64,000 nt of DNA from CAWATZ01 sp963784995 (GTDB lineage Bacteria; Planctomycetota; Planctomycetia; Gemmatales; Gemmataceae). The number at the start of each line of letters is the position of its first letter. Within the stretch, counting starts at the first letter, position 1. Made by a program: the position numbers and the translations under genes. The stretch is from NCBI GenBank assembly GCA_963784995.1, contig CAWATZ010000024.1, forward strand, positions 248,001-312,000, read 5' to 3'. The notes under the pieces are model-generated. The model had not been told where the DNA came from. It searched no databases and was given only the letters and a program-made list of their open reading frames with translations. Shown here piece by piece: positions 50,445-59,695 of the stretch.

Positions 50445-52123
50445 ATGCCGCTTCCTGCCGGTCCGACCCGAGCCACTCTCCCCCCGGGTACCCGCGCAGC
50501 GGGTGCGGTGCTGCTGGTGGCAGTGGCGTTCGCTGCCGCTCACGGACAGGCGCGACTGTACTACTCCAACCAGAACCAGTATTTCCTGCACGGCCTGGCC
50601 CGGGCGGACGAGGGGTTGCTGCGCGAGGACTGGCTGGCGAACACGCTGGACCCGACGCCGGTGTTCAGCACCCTGGTGGCCGGCACCGCCCGCTTTCTGC
50701 ACCCCTGGGCGTTTTACGTCTACCATGCTCTGCTGCAGGGGGCCTACGCTGCCGCACTGCTGGGACTGTTTGTCGCGATTGTTGGCCCTACCGGCGGGCT
50801 TACGCCGCGCCGCTCGCCGGTCACGCGCCGCTGGCCGGTTTTCGCCGCTCTGCTGGTCCTGATCCAGTCGGCCGCGATCCGCTGGGGGTCGTATCACCTG
50901 TTCGGACAGGACTATCCGTACTACCTCCAGGGTGGCCTGGCGGGCCAGTACGTCCTTGGCGGCATGCTTCAGCCGTCGGTCTTCGGCGTCTTGCTGATCG
51001 TGGCCGTGAGCCTCTTCGCGCTGGGCCAGCCTCTGCTGGCGGCAACCTCCCTGGCCGTCGCCGCCACCGTTCATGCGACTTACCTGCTGCCCGCCGCCAT
51101 GCTGACCCTCGGCTTCGTGGCAACGCTGCTGTGGGAAAGACAGCTGCGCACGGCCTGGAGCGTGGCGGGCCTGGCTCTTCTCCTGGTCCTGCCGGTGGTC
51201 GCATACGCCCTGGTGTACTTTGGTCCGACGACGCGGGCGGATTTCGACAAAGCCCAGGACATCCTGGTCAACGTTCGCCTTCCGCACCATACTCACCCCG
51301 ACCTGTGGCTGGACCCGATCGCGGTTGGCCAGATCGGCTGGATGGTGCTGGGCGTCTTCTGTGCCTGGCGCACGCGCCTGTTCCTGGTCCTCGCCATTCC
51401 ACTGGTGCTGGGAACACTGCTCACTCTGGTCCAGGTTCGGACCGGCAGTCTCAGCCTGGCGCTGCTGTTTCCCTGGCGGATCTCGGTCGTCCTGGTGCCG
51501 GTGGCGACCGCAGTGCTGCTGAGCCGGCTCGTCGCCCTCCCGATCCTTCCCCTGGATGGGGTGGGGGTTCGCGCCGCTTCGTTCGCCGCGCTGCTGCTCG
51601 TGGCCGTGGCGGGATTGTGGATCAGCATCGGGGGCCACGCGTTCCATGCTGCCGACGAGGAACTGGGGGTGATGGATTTTGTCCGGCGGACGAAGGCGCC
51701 CGGGGACGTCTACCTCCTGCCTGTCAGCAAGCCCGGCAAACCAACGCACGGCTCCTTTTCGAGTGATTTCAAACCGCTGCCGGACAAACGGCAGGACACG
51801 CGGGTCATTCCCGTGGATTTGCAGCGGTTTCGACTCACCCCGGCGCGCCGATCTTCGTTGATTACAAGGCGATCCCGTACCGGGACGTCGAGGTGATCGA
51901 GTGGTCCGAGCGCCTTCAGTGGGTGCGGCAGGTGCAGGAAGAGATCCAGCAAGGGAAACCGTCGAAAGCGCTGGGCCAGATGCGCAGCCGGGGGATCACG
52001 CATCTGGTCCAGCCGGCGAATCAGGAACTGTTAGGTCCCGCATTCCGCCTCACGTACAAGGACCCGTTCTATCGCGTCTACCAGCTGGCCTCTCCGGGCG
52101 AACGGTCAGAGAGTGGCCGCTGA
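50445..52123 (+). pseudogene. Polytopic membrane protein (DUF6798-like), frame-broken near its C-terminus
   Basis: Start MPLPAGPTRATLPPG, then at least nine hydrophobic helices (for example AGAVLLVAVAFAAAHGQARL, LALLLVLPVVAYALVYFG, ASFAALLLVAVAGLWISIGG). The loop HLFGQDYPYYLQGGLAGQYV and the ending ...VDYKAIPYRDVEVIEW are like the DUF6798 family (name from memory), which is membrane-embedded and of unknown function, possibly glycosyltransferase-related. One C is missing near 51841 (LTP|GAPIFVDYKAIP); restoring it gives 559 residues to the stop at 52123. A single palindrome arm (50791-50818) lies in frame in a loop between helices. Confidence 0.6.
50791..50818. repeat. Single arm of the palindromic element at window start, in frame in the membrane-protein gene
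   Basis: The 28 bases match the right arm of the element at 65-92 with one mismatch (CTTACG for CTGACG). It encodes TGGLTPRRSP in a loop between two membrane helices. The second arm is missing or too diverged to recognise, so this is either a partial insertion or a decayed copy. Confidence 0.75.
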
Positions 52124-52435
52124 AGAACGTGGCTCCTTCTCCGGTTCAAAGGGATTGTCCGTATCATCGAACCAGGCCTGCGGCGGACGGAGTGTCTTCG
52201 GGGCACGGCTCCAATCCATTTGGGCCGCCAACTGCTCGGCTTCCTGGCGTGCCATGACTTCGCGCAGCAATTCCAGGTAGTCGAGGGGAATAACGGCTGC
52301 CAGGTCCTCACCGTTGCGCCGGACAATCACCGGTTTGCCTTCCGCGGCGACCTGGCTCAACACGTCGGAATACTCCTGGGCCGCTCGCGGTTCATCCACC
52401 CGTCCGGGTTCTGTCAGCAAAGATGGCACGGTCAT
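52106..52435 (-). CDS. Phd/YefM-type antitoxin, no partner seen
   Basis: The protein has 109 residues. AAQEYSDVLSQVAAEGKPVI, then VRRNGEDLAAVIPLDYLELL, match the DNA-binding half of Phd/YefM antitoxins. The C-terminal part (about 45 residues: MARQEAEQLAAQMDWSRAP...) would be the toxin-binding tail. No toxin gene is adjacent: the end overlaps that of the convergent membrane-protein gene and the upstream side holds 169 non-coding bases. It could repress its own promoter or act on a toxin elsewhere. Confidence 0.7.
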   Translation of the reverse strand: MTVPSLLTEPGRVDEPRAAQEYSDVLSQVAAEGKPVIVRRNGEDLAAVIPLDYLELLREVMARQEAEQLAAQMDWSRAPKTLRPPQAWFDDTDNPFEPEKEPRSSAATL

Positions 52436-52604
52436 GATTCAGTCCTCCTCTTGATGATTGATTCTATCCGTTTCCGTCCAGAAATGCTCTCCTTTCGACC
52501 AGCTCTTGCGGTGGCTCTGGTCCCTGGCCCTGGCCCCGCCTACAAGAACAGAGCCGGCTTTATGCCACCGGGTTCCGAGTTCTGATGGACGGAGCGAGAT
52601 CGAC

Positions 52605-54413
52605 ATGCGCACTTCCGCCGTGGTTTATCGACTGGTCAGCGTCCTCGTCGCCGGGTTATTGCTCGCCGTTCCCTCCCTGGCTGCGGGTAAGCTCAACGTG
52701 GTCCTCATTGTCGCGGACGATCTCGGCTGGGCGGACCTGGGCTGCTACGGCAGCAAGTACCACAAGACGCCCAACCTCGACCGGCTCGCCGCGAGTGGGA
52801 TGCGCTTCACGGACAGCTGCGCCGGCGCTCCGGTCTGCTCGCCGACGCGCGCCGCCCTCATGACCGGACAGTACCCGGCCCGGCTGAACCTCACCGACTG
52901 GCTCCCGGGTCGGCCGGATCGGCCCGATCAGATGCTGCTCCGCCCGGCCATCGCCCAGGAATTGCCCGCCTCGGTGCCGACCCTGCCGGCGGCCCTGAAG
53001 GCGGCGGGATACGTCACCGGCCACGTCGGCAAATGGCACCTGGGCGGCAAGGGGGCCGGGCCGCTCCAGCGCGGTTTCGACGTCAACGTGGCCGGTGACC
53101 AGTCCGGCTCGCCGCTCAGCTACTTCGCCCCGTTCCAGCGGGACGGCCGATTCATGCCGGGCCTGGAGAAGGCCCCGGAGGGCGAATATCTCACCGATCG
53201 GCTGACCGCGGAGGCGGAAAAGTTCCTGGAGGCCAACCGCGATCGGCCATTCTTTCTCTACCTGCCGCACTACGCCGTTCACATTCCTATGAAGGCCAGG
53301 CCGGACCTGGTCGCCAGGTACAAGGCCGGGCCGCCCGGGCAGCAGGGCAATCCCATCTATGCCGCCATGATCGAAAGCCTCGACCAGGGCGTTGGCCGGG
53401 TCCTCGCCAAGCTCGACGATCTGAAATTGACCGATCACACCCTGGTCATCTTCACGTCCGACAATGGGGGACTGTGCGTCCTCGAAGGACCGAACACGCC
53501 GCCGACCATCAACACGCCGCTCCGCGAAGGCAAGGGCTATCTGTACGAGGGGGGCCTGCGCGTGCCGCTGCTGGTGTCCTGGCCCGGAGTCACCAAACCC
53601 GGCAGCACCAGCACGACGCCTGTCATGAGCATCGATCTGTTCCCGACGATCCTGGAAGTTTGCGGCGTCAAGAGCGATGCCAGGGTGGACGGTCTCAGCC
53701 TGGGGGCGGTCCTGAAGGGGGAGCCCCTCAAGCGCGACGCTCTCTTCTGGCATTATCCGCACTACAGCAACCAGGGAGGAAGGCCGGGGGCGGCCGTGCG
53801 CGCCGGGGACGTCAAGCTCATCGAGTTCTACGAGGACGGCCGGCGCGAACTGTATGACGTCAAGAAGGACCTCGGGGAATCCCGCAACCTGAGCGCGGAC
53901 AGGCCGGAAGTCGTGAAGGAGCTGGCGCTGAAGCTCGACGCCTGGCGTCAGGAGGTCGGCGCCCGGATGACGAAGCCGAACCCCGATTACGTCCCCAATC
54001 CGCAGGCGAAGGATGGCAGCGTGACCCTGCCCGGCCGAACGGCCCAGGTGCATGGAGTGCAGCTGCGCTACGAGCCGCTGCCGCACAAGAACACGCTCGG
54101 CTTCTGGACGCGCGCCGACGACTGGGCGTCGTGGGACTTCACGATCACCAGGCCGGAGACGTTCGCCGTGGAAGTACTGCAAGGCTGCGGCAAGGGCCAG
54201 GGCGGCAGCGTTGTGGAGCTGGCCCTCGGCGGACAGATGCTGTCGTTCACCGTGCAGGACACGGGGCACTTCCAGAACTTCAAGGCCCGCAACGTGGGCA
54301 CCGTGACCATCGACAAGGCGGGGCGCCATACTCTGACCGTCAAGCCAGGGAAGAAGGCGGCGGCCGCGGTGATGGACCTGCGCTCGGTGGTACTGAAACC
54401 CGTGGGGAAATGA
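52605..54413 (+). CDS. Secreted type I sulfatase
   Basis: The protein has 602 residues. The start (MRTSAVVYRLVSVLVAG) leads a signal peptide ending near PSLAAG. Sulfatase motifs: LIVADDLGWADLGCYG (metal-binding Asp pair), VCSPTRAALMTG with the Cys that becomes formylglycine in CxPxR, GKWHLGG and DNGG. The C-terminal 150 residues add a beta-sandwich-like domain (for example DWASWDFTITRPETFAVEVL). Sulfatases of this family remove sulfate from glycans or other esters in the periplasm, and planctomycetes have many of them. The exact substrate cannot be told. No sulfatase-maturing enzyme is in the window. Confidence 0.93.
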   Translation: MRTSAVVYRLVSVLVAGLLLAVPSLAAGKLNVVLIVADDLGWADLGCYGSKYHKTPNLDRLAASGMRFTDSCAGAPVCSPTRAALMTGQYPARLNLTDWLPGRPDRPDQMLLRPAIAQELPASVPTLPAALKAAGYVTGHVGKWHLGGKGAGPLQRGFDVNVAGDQSGSPLSYFAPFQRDGRFMPGLEKAPEGEYLTDRLTAEAEKFLEANRDRPFFLYLPHYAVHIPMKARPDLVARYKAGPPGQQGNPIYAAMIESLDQGVGRVLAKLDDLKLTDHTLVIFTSDNGGLCVLEGPNTPPTINTPLREGKGYLYEGGLRVPLLVSWPGVTKPGSTSTTPVMSIDLFPTILEVCGVKSDARVDGLSLGAVLKGEPLKRDALFWHYPHYSNQGGRPGAAVRAGDVKLIEFYEDGRRELYDVKKDLGESRNLSADRPEVVKELALKLDAWRQEVGARMTKPNPDYVPNPQAKDGSVTLPGRTAQVHGVQLRYEPLPHKNTLGFWTRADDWASWDFTITRPETFAVEVLQGCGKGQGGSVVELALGGQMLSFTVQDTGHFQNFKARNVGTVTIDKAGRHTLTVKPGKKAAAAVMDLRSVVLKPVGK

Positions 54414-54517
54414 AACCGCCTTCGAGCGCTTTCTTCCCGAAAGATTCACTGGCCGATCGGGCTTCCTGTTGCGATCATTCCCGCATGGCACTGCAACAGT
54501 GAAAGTGAGGGCAGCCA

Positions 54518-57019
54518 ATGACTCGACCTCGTTCCGCGGTTCTGGTCCTGACAGGAATCTGTGGTCTCTTGCTGGCGGCGGTCAGTCTGCCCTGGCAGCC
54601 GGCCGAGTCCGCGGAAGCGCCGCCGCCCCGCTATCTTCCCGGCGTCCAGCCCGGCGGCGAGATTCGTCTGCCCAACCTGTGGTCGCTGCGGCCCGCGGGC
54701 ACCAATCTGCTGCTGGGCGACTTCCCCGTCAACCTGGCCCTGCACCCCTCCGGCGACTACCTGGCCGCCCTCCACGCCGGCTACGGCGAACATGAGATCA
54801 TCATTGTCGATCTGAAGTCCGCCAGGCAGCACGTCGTCAGTCGGGTCACTCTGCCACAGACCTTCTGCGGCCTGTGCTTCTCTCCCGACGGCAAGACGCT
54901 CTACGCCAGCGGCGCCGAGTACGAGATCATCCACACCTATTCCTTTGACAAGGGCCTGCTCTCGAAACAGCGTTTCATCCGTGTTTCTCCCGAGCGGGTG
55001 AAGTTCGTCGTGGCCGGCATCGCGGTGGACAGCGACCACCAAAACCTGTTCGCGGCCGGCCCCTGGGGCGATTCGGTGCGCATCATCCCGCTGATCGACC
55101 CTGAGAAACGCCGGACGGTGTTGCTGGAAAACGAGAGCTACCCCTACGTCTGCCTTCCCGAACCCGGCGGCAAGCGGCTCTTTGTCAGCCTCTGGGGCAA
55201 GTCGGCCGTCGCCGTCGTCGATCTGGCCGAGACCAAGGTCAGCGCTGTCTGGCCGACCGAGAGCCATCCGACCGAGATGGCCCTGTCGCCCGACGGCAGG
55301 ACGCTGTACGTCGCCTGCGCCAACTCCACCCGGGTCAGCGTCCTCGACGTGGCCAACAACGGCAAGGCTCGCGAAACCATCCTCTGCGCCCTCTATCCTG
55401 GGGCCCCGGCCGGGAACACCCCGAGCAGCCTGTGCCTGACGCCGGATGGCAAGATGCTGTTTGTGGCCAACGCCGACAGCAACAACCTGGCCGTGATCAA
55501 CGTTGAGAAGACAGGGGAGTCCAAACCGCTGGGCTTTATCCCGGTCGGCTGGTATCCGACCAGCGTGCGCTGCAACCCGACCAACAAACGAATCTACGTC
55601 GCCAACGGCAAGGGTCTCGGCTCGAAAGCGAACCCCCAGGGGCCCGGACCCTTCAACCGGCGGGGTTTGCCGATCTACCAGTACATTGCCTCGCTGATGC
55701 AGGGCTCGCTCAGCACCATCGACCTGCCCGATCCGGAGAAGCTGGCCGAGCATACCCGCAACGCCTACCGCTGCAGTCCGCTGCGCCGCGACTTCGGTCC
55801 CACCGCCGAGCGGCCGAAAGATAACCCGATCCCGAAACCGGGAGAGTCCAGTCCGATCAAGCACTGCATTTACGTGATCAAGGAAAACCGCACCTACGAT
55901 CAGGTGCTGGGCGACGTCAAGGAGGGCAAGGGCGAGGCGAGCCTGTGTCTGTTTGGCGAAAAGGTCACGCCCAACCAGCACAAGCTGGCCCGGGAGTTCG
56001 TCCTGCTGGACAACTTCTACGTTGAGGGCGAGGTCTCCGCGGACGGCCATCAATGGTCGATGGGCGCCTACGCCAACGACTTCGTGGAGAAGGTCTGGCC
56101 GCTCAACTATCGGGGCAGTACTCCCCTGGGCAAGCTCAAAAAATATCCCTCCGAGGGACACTACGGGGCGATCGAACGGCCTGCCGGCGGCTACGTGTGG
56201 GACCGCTGCGCAGAGGCCGGGGTGAGCTATCGCAGTTACGGCGAATGGATCGAGAACGGCAAGAAGCCGGGCGATCCGGGCGAGGCCAGCGTCAAGGCCC
56301 TGGAAGGGCATTTCGACCCGCTCTTCCGCGGCTACGACCTGGACTACCCCGACGTCAAGCGGGCCGAGCGCTTCCTGACGGAGCTGGCCCGCTTCGAGCG
56401 CGAGGGTGAGTTGCCGCGGATGATCATCCTGCGTCTGCCCAATGACCACACAGCCGGGACGCGGGTGGGCAAACCGACGCCGACCGCGATGGTGGCCGAC
56501 AACGACCTGGCCCTGGGCATGGTCGTCGAGGGCGTCAGCAAGAGCAAGTTCTGGAAGGACACGGCCATCTTCGTGCTGGAGGACGACGCCCAGAACGGCC
56601 CCGACCACGTCGATTGCCACCGCTCCATCGCCTTCGTGGTCAGCCCCTATACCCGGCGCAAGGTGGTCGATTCCACGGCCTACACGACCAGCAGCATGCT
56701 GCGGACGATGGAACTGATCCTGGGCCTCAAGCCGATGAGCCAGTTCGACGCGGCGGCCACGCCGATGTACAGCTCGTTCACCAGCAAGGCGGACTTCACC
56801 CCTTACGAGCACGTGCAGGCCCAGGTGGACCTGAAGGAGACCAACAAGGCCTCGGCGTTCGGAGCGAAAGAGTCGGAGAAGCTGGACCTGGACAAGGAGG
56901 ATGCGGCGGATGATCTGGTGTTCAACGAGATCATCTGGCGTTCGGTGAAGGGGCCCAATTCGCCGATGCCAGCCCCGGTGCGGGCGGCGTTCTGGGTGCC
57001 GAAGGTCAAGGGGAAGTGA
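54518..57019 (+). CDS. Secreted YncE-like beta-propeller fused to a phosphoesterase domain
   Basis: The protein has 833 residues. A signal peptide (LVLTGICGLLLAAVSLPW) is followed by a beta-propeller (residues about 60-400; LCFSPDGKTLYASGAEYE, MALSPDGRTLYVACANSTR, LCLTPDGKMLFVANADSNN). Residues about 445-820 form a phosphoesterase-family (PF04185-like) domain: HCIYVIKENRTYDQVLGD, DNFYVEGEVSADGHQWSMGA, PNDHTAGTRVGKPTPTAMVA, EDDAQNGPDHVDCHRS. This domain pair is common in planctomycetes and may cleave phosphodiesters outside the cytoplasm. It follows the sulfatase by about 105 bases, but has its own good start. Confidence 0.9.
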   Translation: MTRPRSAVLVLTGICGLLLAAVSLPWQPAESAEAPPPRYLPGVQPGGEIRLPNLWSLRPAGTNLLLGDFPVNLALHPSGDYLAALHAGYGEHEIIIVDLKSARQHVVSRVTLPQTFCGLCFSPDGKTLYASGAEYEIIHTYSFDKGLLSKQRFIRVSPERVKFVVAGIAVDSDHQNLFAAGPWGDSVRIIPLIDPEKRRTVLLENESYPYVCLPEPGGKRLFVSLWGKSAVAVVDLAETKVSAVWPTESHPTEMALSPDGRTLYVACANSTRVSVLDVANNGKARETILCALYPGAPAGNTPSSLCLTPDGKMLFVANADSNNLAVINVEKTGESKPLGFIPVGWYPTSVRCNPTNKRIYVANGKGLGSKANPQGPGPFNRRGLPIYQYIASLMQGSLSTIDLPDPEKLAEHTRNAYRCSPLRRDFGPTAERPKDNPIPKPGESSPIKHCIYVIKENRTYDQVLGDVKEGKGEASLCLFGEKVTPNQHKLAREFVLLDNFYVEGEVSADGHQWSMGAYANDFVEKVWPLNYRGSTPLGKLKKYPSEGHYGAIERPAGGYVWDRCAEAGVSYRSYGEWIENGKKPGDPGEASVKALEGHFDPLFRGYDLDYPDVKRAERFLTELARFEREGELPRMIILRLPNDHTAGTRVGKPTPTAMVADNDLALGMVVEGVSKSKFWKDTAIFVLEDDAQNGPDHVDCHRSIAFVVSPYTRRKVVDSTAYTTSSMLRTMELILGLKPMSQFDAAATPMYSSFTSKADFTPYEHVQAQVDLKETNKASAFGAKESEKLDLDKEDAADDLVFNEIIWRSVKGPNSPMPAPVRAAFWVPKVKGK

Positions 57020-57022
57020 GGG

Positions 57023-57334
57023 TTACTGATTCAGGAGTTTGATGCTCCGGAGAAGAACCAGCGGCTGGGTAAAGTGGACAGCGTAGTTCACCAGCAGTGG
57101 TTTGATGCTTCCCTGACGGATGGACAATTCCAGCACGGGGAGCCGATAGAGCGGCTCCCCAAAGCGCAGCGGCTCGCGTTTCAGGCGCTCAATGATTTCG
57201 CGGAAAGCAGCCAGGAGGATTTCCCCTCTGCCGACGAGAGCTTCTTCCTTGTGCATCCTCAACACGCTCGCCCGAAGAGCCTCATGGAGGCTTACCCGAT
57301 ACCGGCCTGAATGGTTATGGCCGTGAGTAATCAT
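57023..57334 (-). CDS. Possible toxin-like protein of a small gene pair
   Basis: The protein has 103 residues with no signal peptide. EILLAAFREIIERLKREPLR and FGEPLYRLPVLELSIRQGSI then YAVHFTQPLVLLRSIKLL resemble the RelE/ParE-like beta-sheet layout but no catalytic residues are clear. Its ATG overlaps the stop of the upstream gene by four bases (ATGA), the classic coupled arrangement of toxin-antitoxin pairs. I call it toxin-like on context and length only. Confidence 0.5.
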   Translation of the reverse strand: MITHGHNHSGRYRVSLHEALRASVLRMHKEEALVGRGEILLAAFREIIERLKREPLRFGEPLYRLPVLELSIRQGSIKPLLVNYAVHFTQPLVLLRSIKLLNQ

Positions 57335-57546
57335 GAGGATGGCTTCCCACAGCGTTGCTGCTGTTCTTCCATGTCGGCCAGAACGTCTTCGATTGGTATC
57401 TCCACGTCCACCTCCGTGAATTTTTGAAGGTCCGAAGCCGTGAACGATTCTCTCCCCAGAGCATAGACCTGGGCCTCCTCCTCCGGTGTCAACGGGTCGT
57501 AATGGAGTGGTTCCCCTTTGTAATCTTCAATTCGGATGAGCCTCAT
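57331..57546 (-). CDS. Possible antitoxin-like partner
   Basis: The protein has 71 residues; GAGGAGG lies before the ATG (MRLIRIEDYKGEPLHYDPLT). It is acidic with LTPEEEAQVYALGRESFTAS and EVDVEIPIEDVLADMEEQQQ at the C-terminus, and looks like the small acidic partner of a pair. It is followed by the 57023 gene with a four-base overlap. No DNA-binding motif is clear. Confidence 0.5.
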   Translation of the reverse strand: MRLIRIEDYKGEPLHYDPLTPEEEAQVYALGRESFTASDLQKFTEVDVEIPIEDVLADMEEQQQRCGKPSS

Positions 57547-57891
57547 TGTTCGCCCTCCTCTTCTGGTCAAACACCCCAGTTATCATATCTGGCCGATGCT
57601 CTCCAACACAAGAGCTTGCCTGCCAAAAGCGGCCAGAGCAACCCCTCCCCGCCTCCCGATGCTCCCTCGCTTGACTCCCCTCTCGGCTCCGCAGCCTCGC
57701 CAGGTTGAGAAAATCTTGCCCGCGGGACCGAAATGCGGGAAGATTGTAGCGAAAAGTTCAAGCAGACCGGTTGTATGGACGATTCCTGTTATGAGGAGGC
57801 GTATCGGCCTTTTCGCCCATGCTATAGTCCAGCCGGAGGCCAGTCGGGCCGGCGGGAAGTCCGGTGCATCTTCCGCTTGCGGGGGTCAGAC
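57547..57891. promoter_or_regulatory. Intergenic region of about 345 bases, no gene seen
   Basis: It lies between the divergent antitoxin-like and BBP7 genes and should hold both promoters. It includes an AT-richer tract near 57770-57830, but no convincing -35/-10 pair. Small frames here show no homology-like sequence. Confidence 0.35.
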
Positions 57892-59472
57892 ATGAACAGG
57901 CGGTGCATGATCGTGCTGTGTCTCGTCGGCTGGCTGGGCGGCTCGGCCTCCTATGCTCAGCTGCCGGGCACACCAGGAGGCCCCGCGCCTTCCTATCCGG
58001 CCCAGCCCATGCCCGCCTCTCCGCCGGCCCCGCCCCCCGGCACCAATCCCGCGGCCCCTGGAGCAGGTTATCCGGCCCCGAACTTCACGCCGCCGCCGCC
58101 CGGCGCTTACCCGTATCCCTACGTCCAGCCCGGCATGGGGCCCTACCCGGCGGGCCCGCCGGGCGTTCCGGGTCAGCAGGCCTTTCCCATGCCCGGCCAG
58201 CCTGGGCCTGGACCCGGATACGCGGGAGTGCCGGGGATGCCGCCCGGGCCTCCTCCAGGGATGATGCCCTGTCCCTGCCCGCTGCCCGAACCGCCGTGTA
58301 CCCTGATGCCCGAGAAGCCGATGCAACTGCCGGTTGGCCCCTCGGGCATGCTGCCGTGGTTCTTCGGCGTGGAGTACCTGAACTGGTGGGTCAAACGGCC
58401 CAGCCTGCCGCCCTTGCTGACGGTGGGCGACCTCAACGACTTCACGTTCGGCGGCACCGTCATTCCCGGGGCCATCGGGGCCCCGAGCACCCACGTACTG
58501 CTGAACCAGTTTCAGCAAGGGTACGCCCACAGCGGCCTGCGCCTGAACACGGGCCTCTGGTTCGATGCGGGCCAGAACGTCGGCATCCAGGGAAGTTTCT
58601 TGTGGCTCAACCCGATCAACGACATCATGACCATCACCGGCGACGGTTCCAACCCGAACATGGTGATTGCCCGGCCCTACATCGATACCACCTCCGGACT
58701 GGAAAGCGCTTTCCCGGTCGTGGTCCCCGGCCAGATCGGCGGCAGGATCACCATTTCCAATTACCAGCAGTTGCTCGGGGCCGAGAGCAACCTGGTTGTG
58801 GTTTATGGCGGCAGCCAGATCGAGCAGACCCGGCTGTCGCTCCTGCTGGGCGGTCGCTTCCTGTCCTACACGGAGAAGCTCCGGACCGAACAGATTCAGG
58901 CCACCCTGCCCGATGCCCTGACCCTGCAAGGCGGGCCCCTGGAGGGGATCACGGAGAACTTCACCTCGTACAATCGCTTCTACGGGGCCCAGATCGGCGG
59001 CCAGAGCGAATGTATCCTGGGAGATCCCGCCGGGCCGCATCTGTATCTGCAAGTGGTCGCCAAGCTGGCCGTCGGCTACAATAGCGAAACCATGCGGATC
59101 ACGGGTGGCACCAACGTAATCACTCCCGCCGATCCCAACCTGGGACTGCCCCAGACGCTGTTTCAGTCGCCCTACACGCTGCTGGTCGGACCCACCAACT
59201 CCGGCACGCACACGCGGAGTGTTCTCTCGCTCGTTCCGGAGGGGCAGTGTAACGTGGGCTGGGTTTTCAACGACAACCTGATGCTCTCGGTCGGCTACAC
59301 CATGATCTACTGGACCAACATGGTTCGACCCGGCAACAACATTGACCGGGTCTCGAACATCCAGAACATCAACGACGTCGGCCCAACGTCGCCGAACAAC
59401 CCGAACTTCCTGTTTCGGTCGTCGGACATCTGGATCCAGGGGTTCCAGGTTGCGATCACGGTGTCTTTTTAA
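57892..59472 (+). CDS. BBP7-family outer-membrane beta-barrel protein
   Basis: The protein has 526 residues. The start follows GGGGGT (MNRRCMIVLCLVGWLGGSA), with a signal peptide ending near YAQ. Residues 25-140 are a Pro/Gly/Tyr-rich linker with a CPCPLPEPPC motif. From residue about 150 the sequence is beta-barrel-like with alternating hydrophobic strands (FFGVEYLNWWVKRPSLPPLL, LGGRFLSYTEKL, NVGWVFNDNLMLSVGYTMIY) and ends in Phe (VAITVSF), the usual outer-membrane signature. This matches the planctomycete BBP7 family as I know it. Probably an outer-membrane porin-like or structural protein. Confidence 0.88.
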   Translation: MNRRCMIVLCLVGWLGGSASYAQLPGTPGGPAPSYPAQPMPASPPAPPPGTNPAAPGAGYPAPNFTPPPPGAYPYPYVQPGMGPYPAGPPGVPGQQAFPMPGQPGPGPGYAGVPGMPPGPPPGMMPCPCPLPEPPCTLMPEKPMQLPVGPSGMLPWFFGVEYLNWWVKRPSLPPLLTVGDLNDFTFGGTVIPGAIGAPSTHVLLNQFQQGYAHSGLRLNTGLWFDAGQNVGIQGSFLWLNPINDIMTITGDGSNPNMVIARPYIDTTSGLESAFPVVVPGQIGGRITISNYQQLLGAESNLVVVYGGSQIEQTRLSLLLGGRFLSYTEKLRTEQIQATLPDALTLQGGPLEGITENFTSYNRFYGAQIGGQSECILGDPAGPHLYLQVVAKLAVGYNSETMRITGGTNVITPADPNLGLPQTLFQSPYTLLVGPTNSGTHTRSVLSLVPEGQCNVGWVFNDNLMLSVGYTMIYWTNMVRPGNNIDRVSNIQNINDVGPTSPNNPNFLFRSSDIWIQGFQVAITVSF

Positions 59473-59695
59473 GTCATAGTGCAGAGGTGCCAAGCGTACT
59501 GCCGATAGAGTATTTGTCGAGGTTCCGGCGTAATACTGCCCTGGACTGGATGGTCCAGGTCGCAGTTGCCGGCCCCGGTAGCTCGGGCTGGATAGCCAAA
59601 CGCTACCGGAACGTCAGGATGGAAAGCCTGGCCCTCCCTCCGGATCGGGCTGTCCGGTTGTTTCCGCAAGTGATTCACCCTCTTGGAGCGACACC

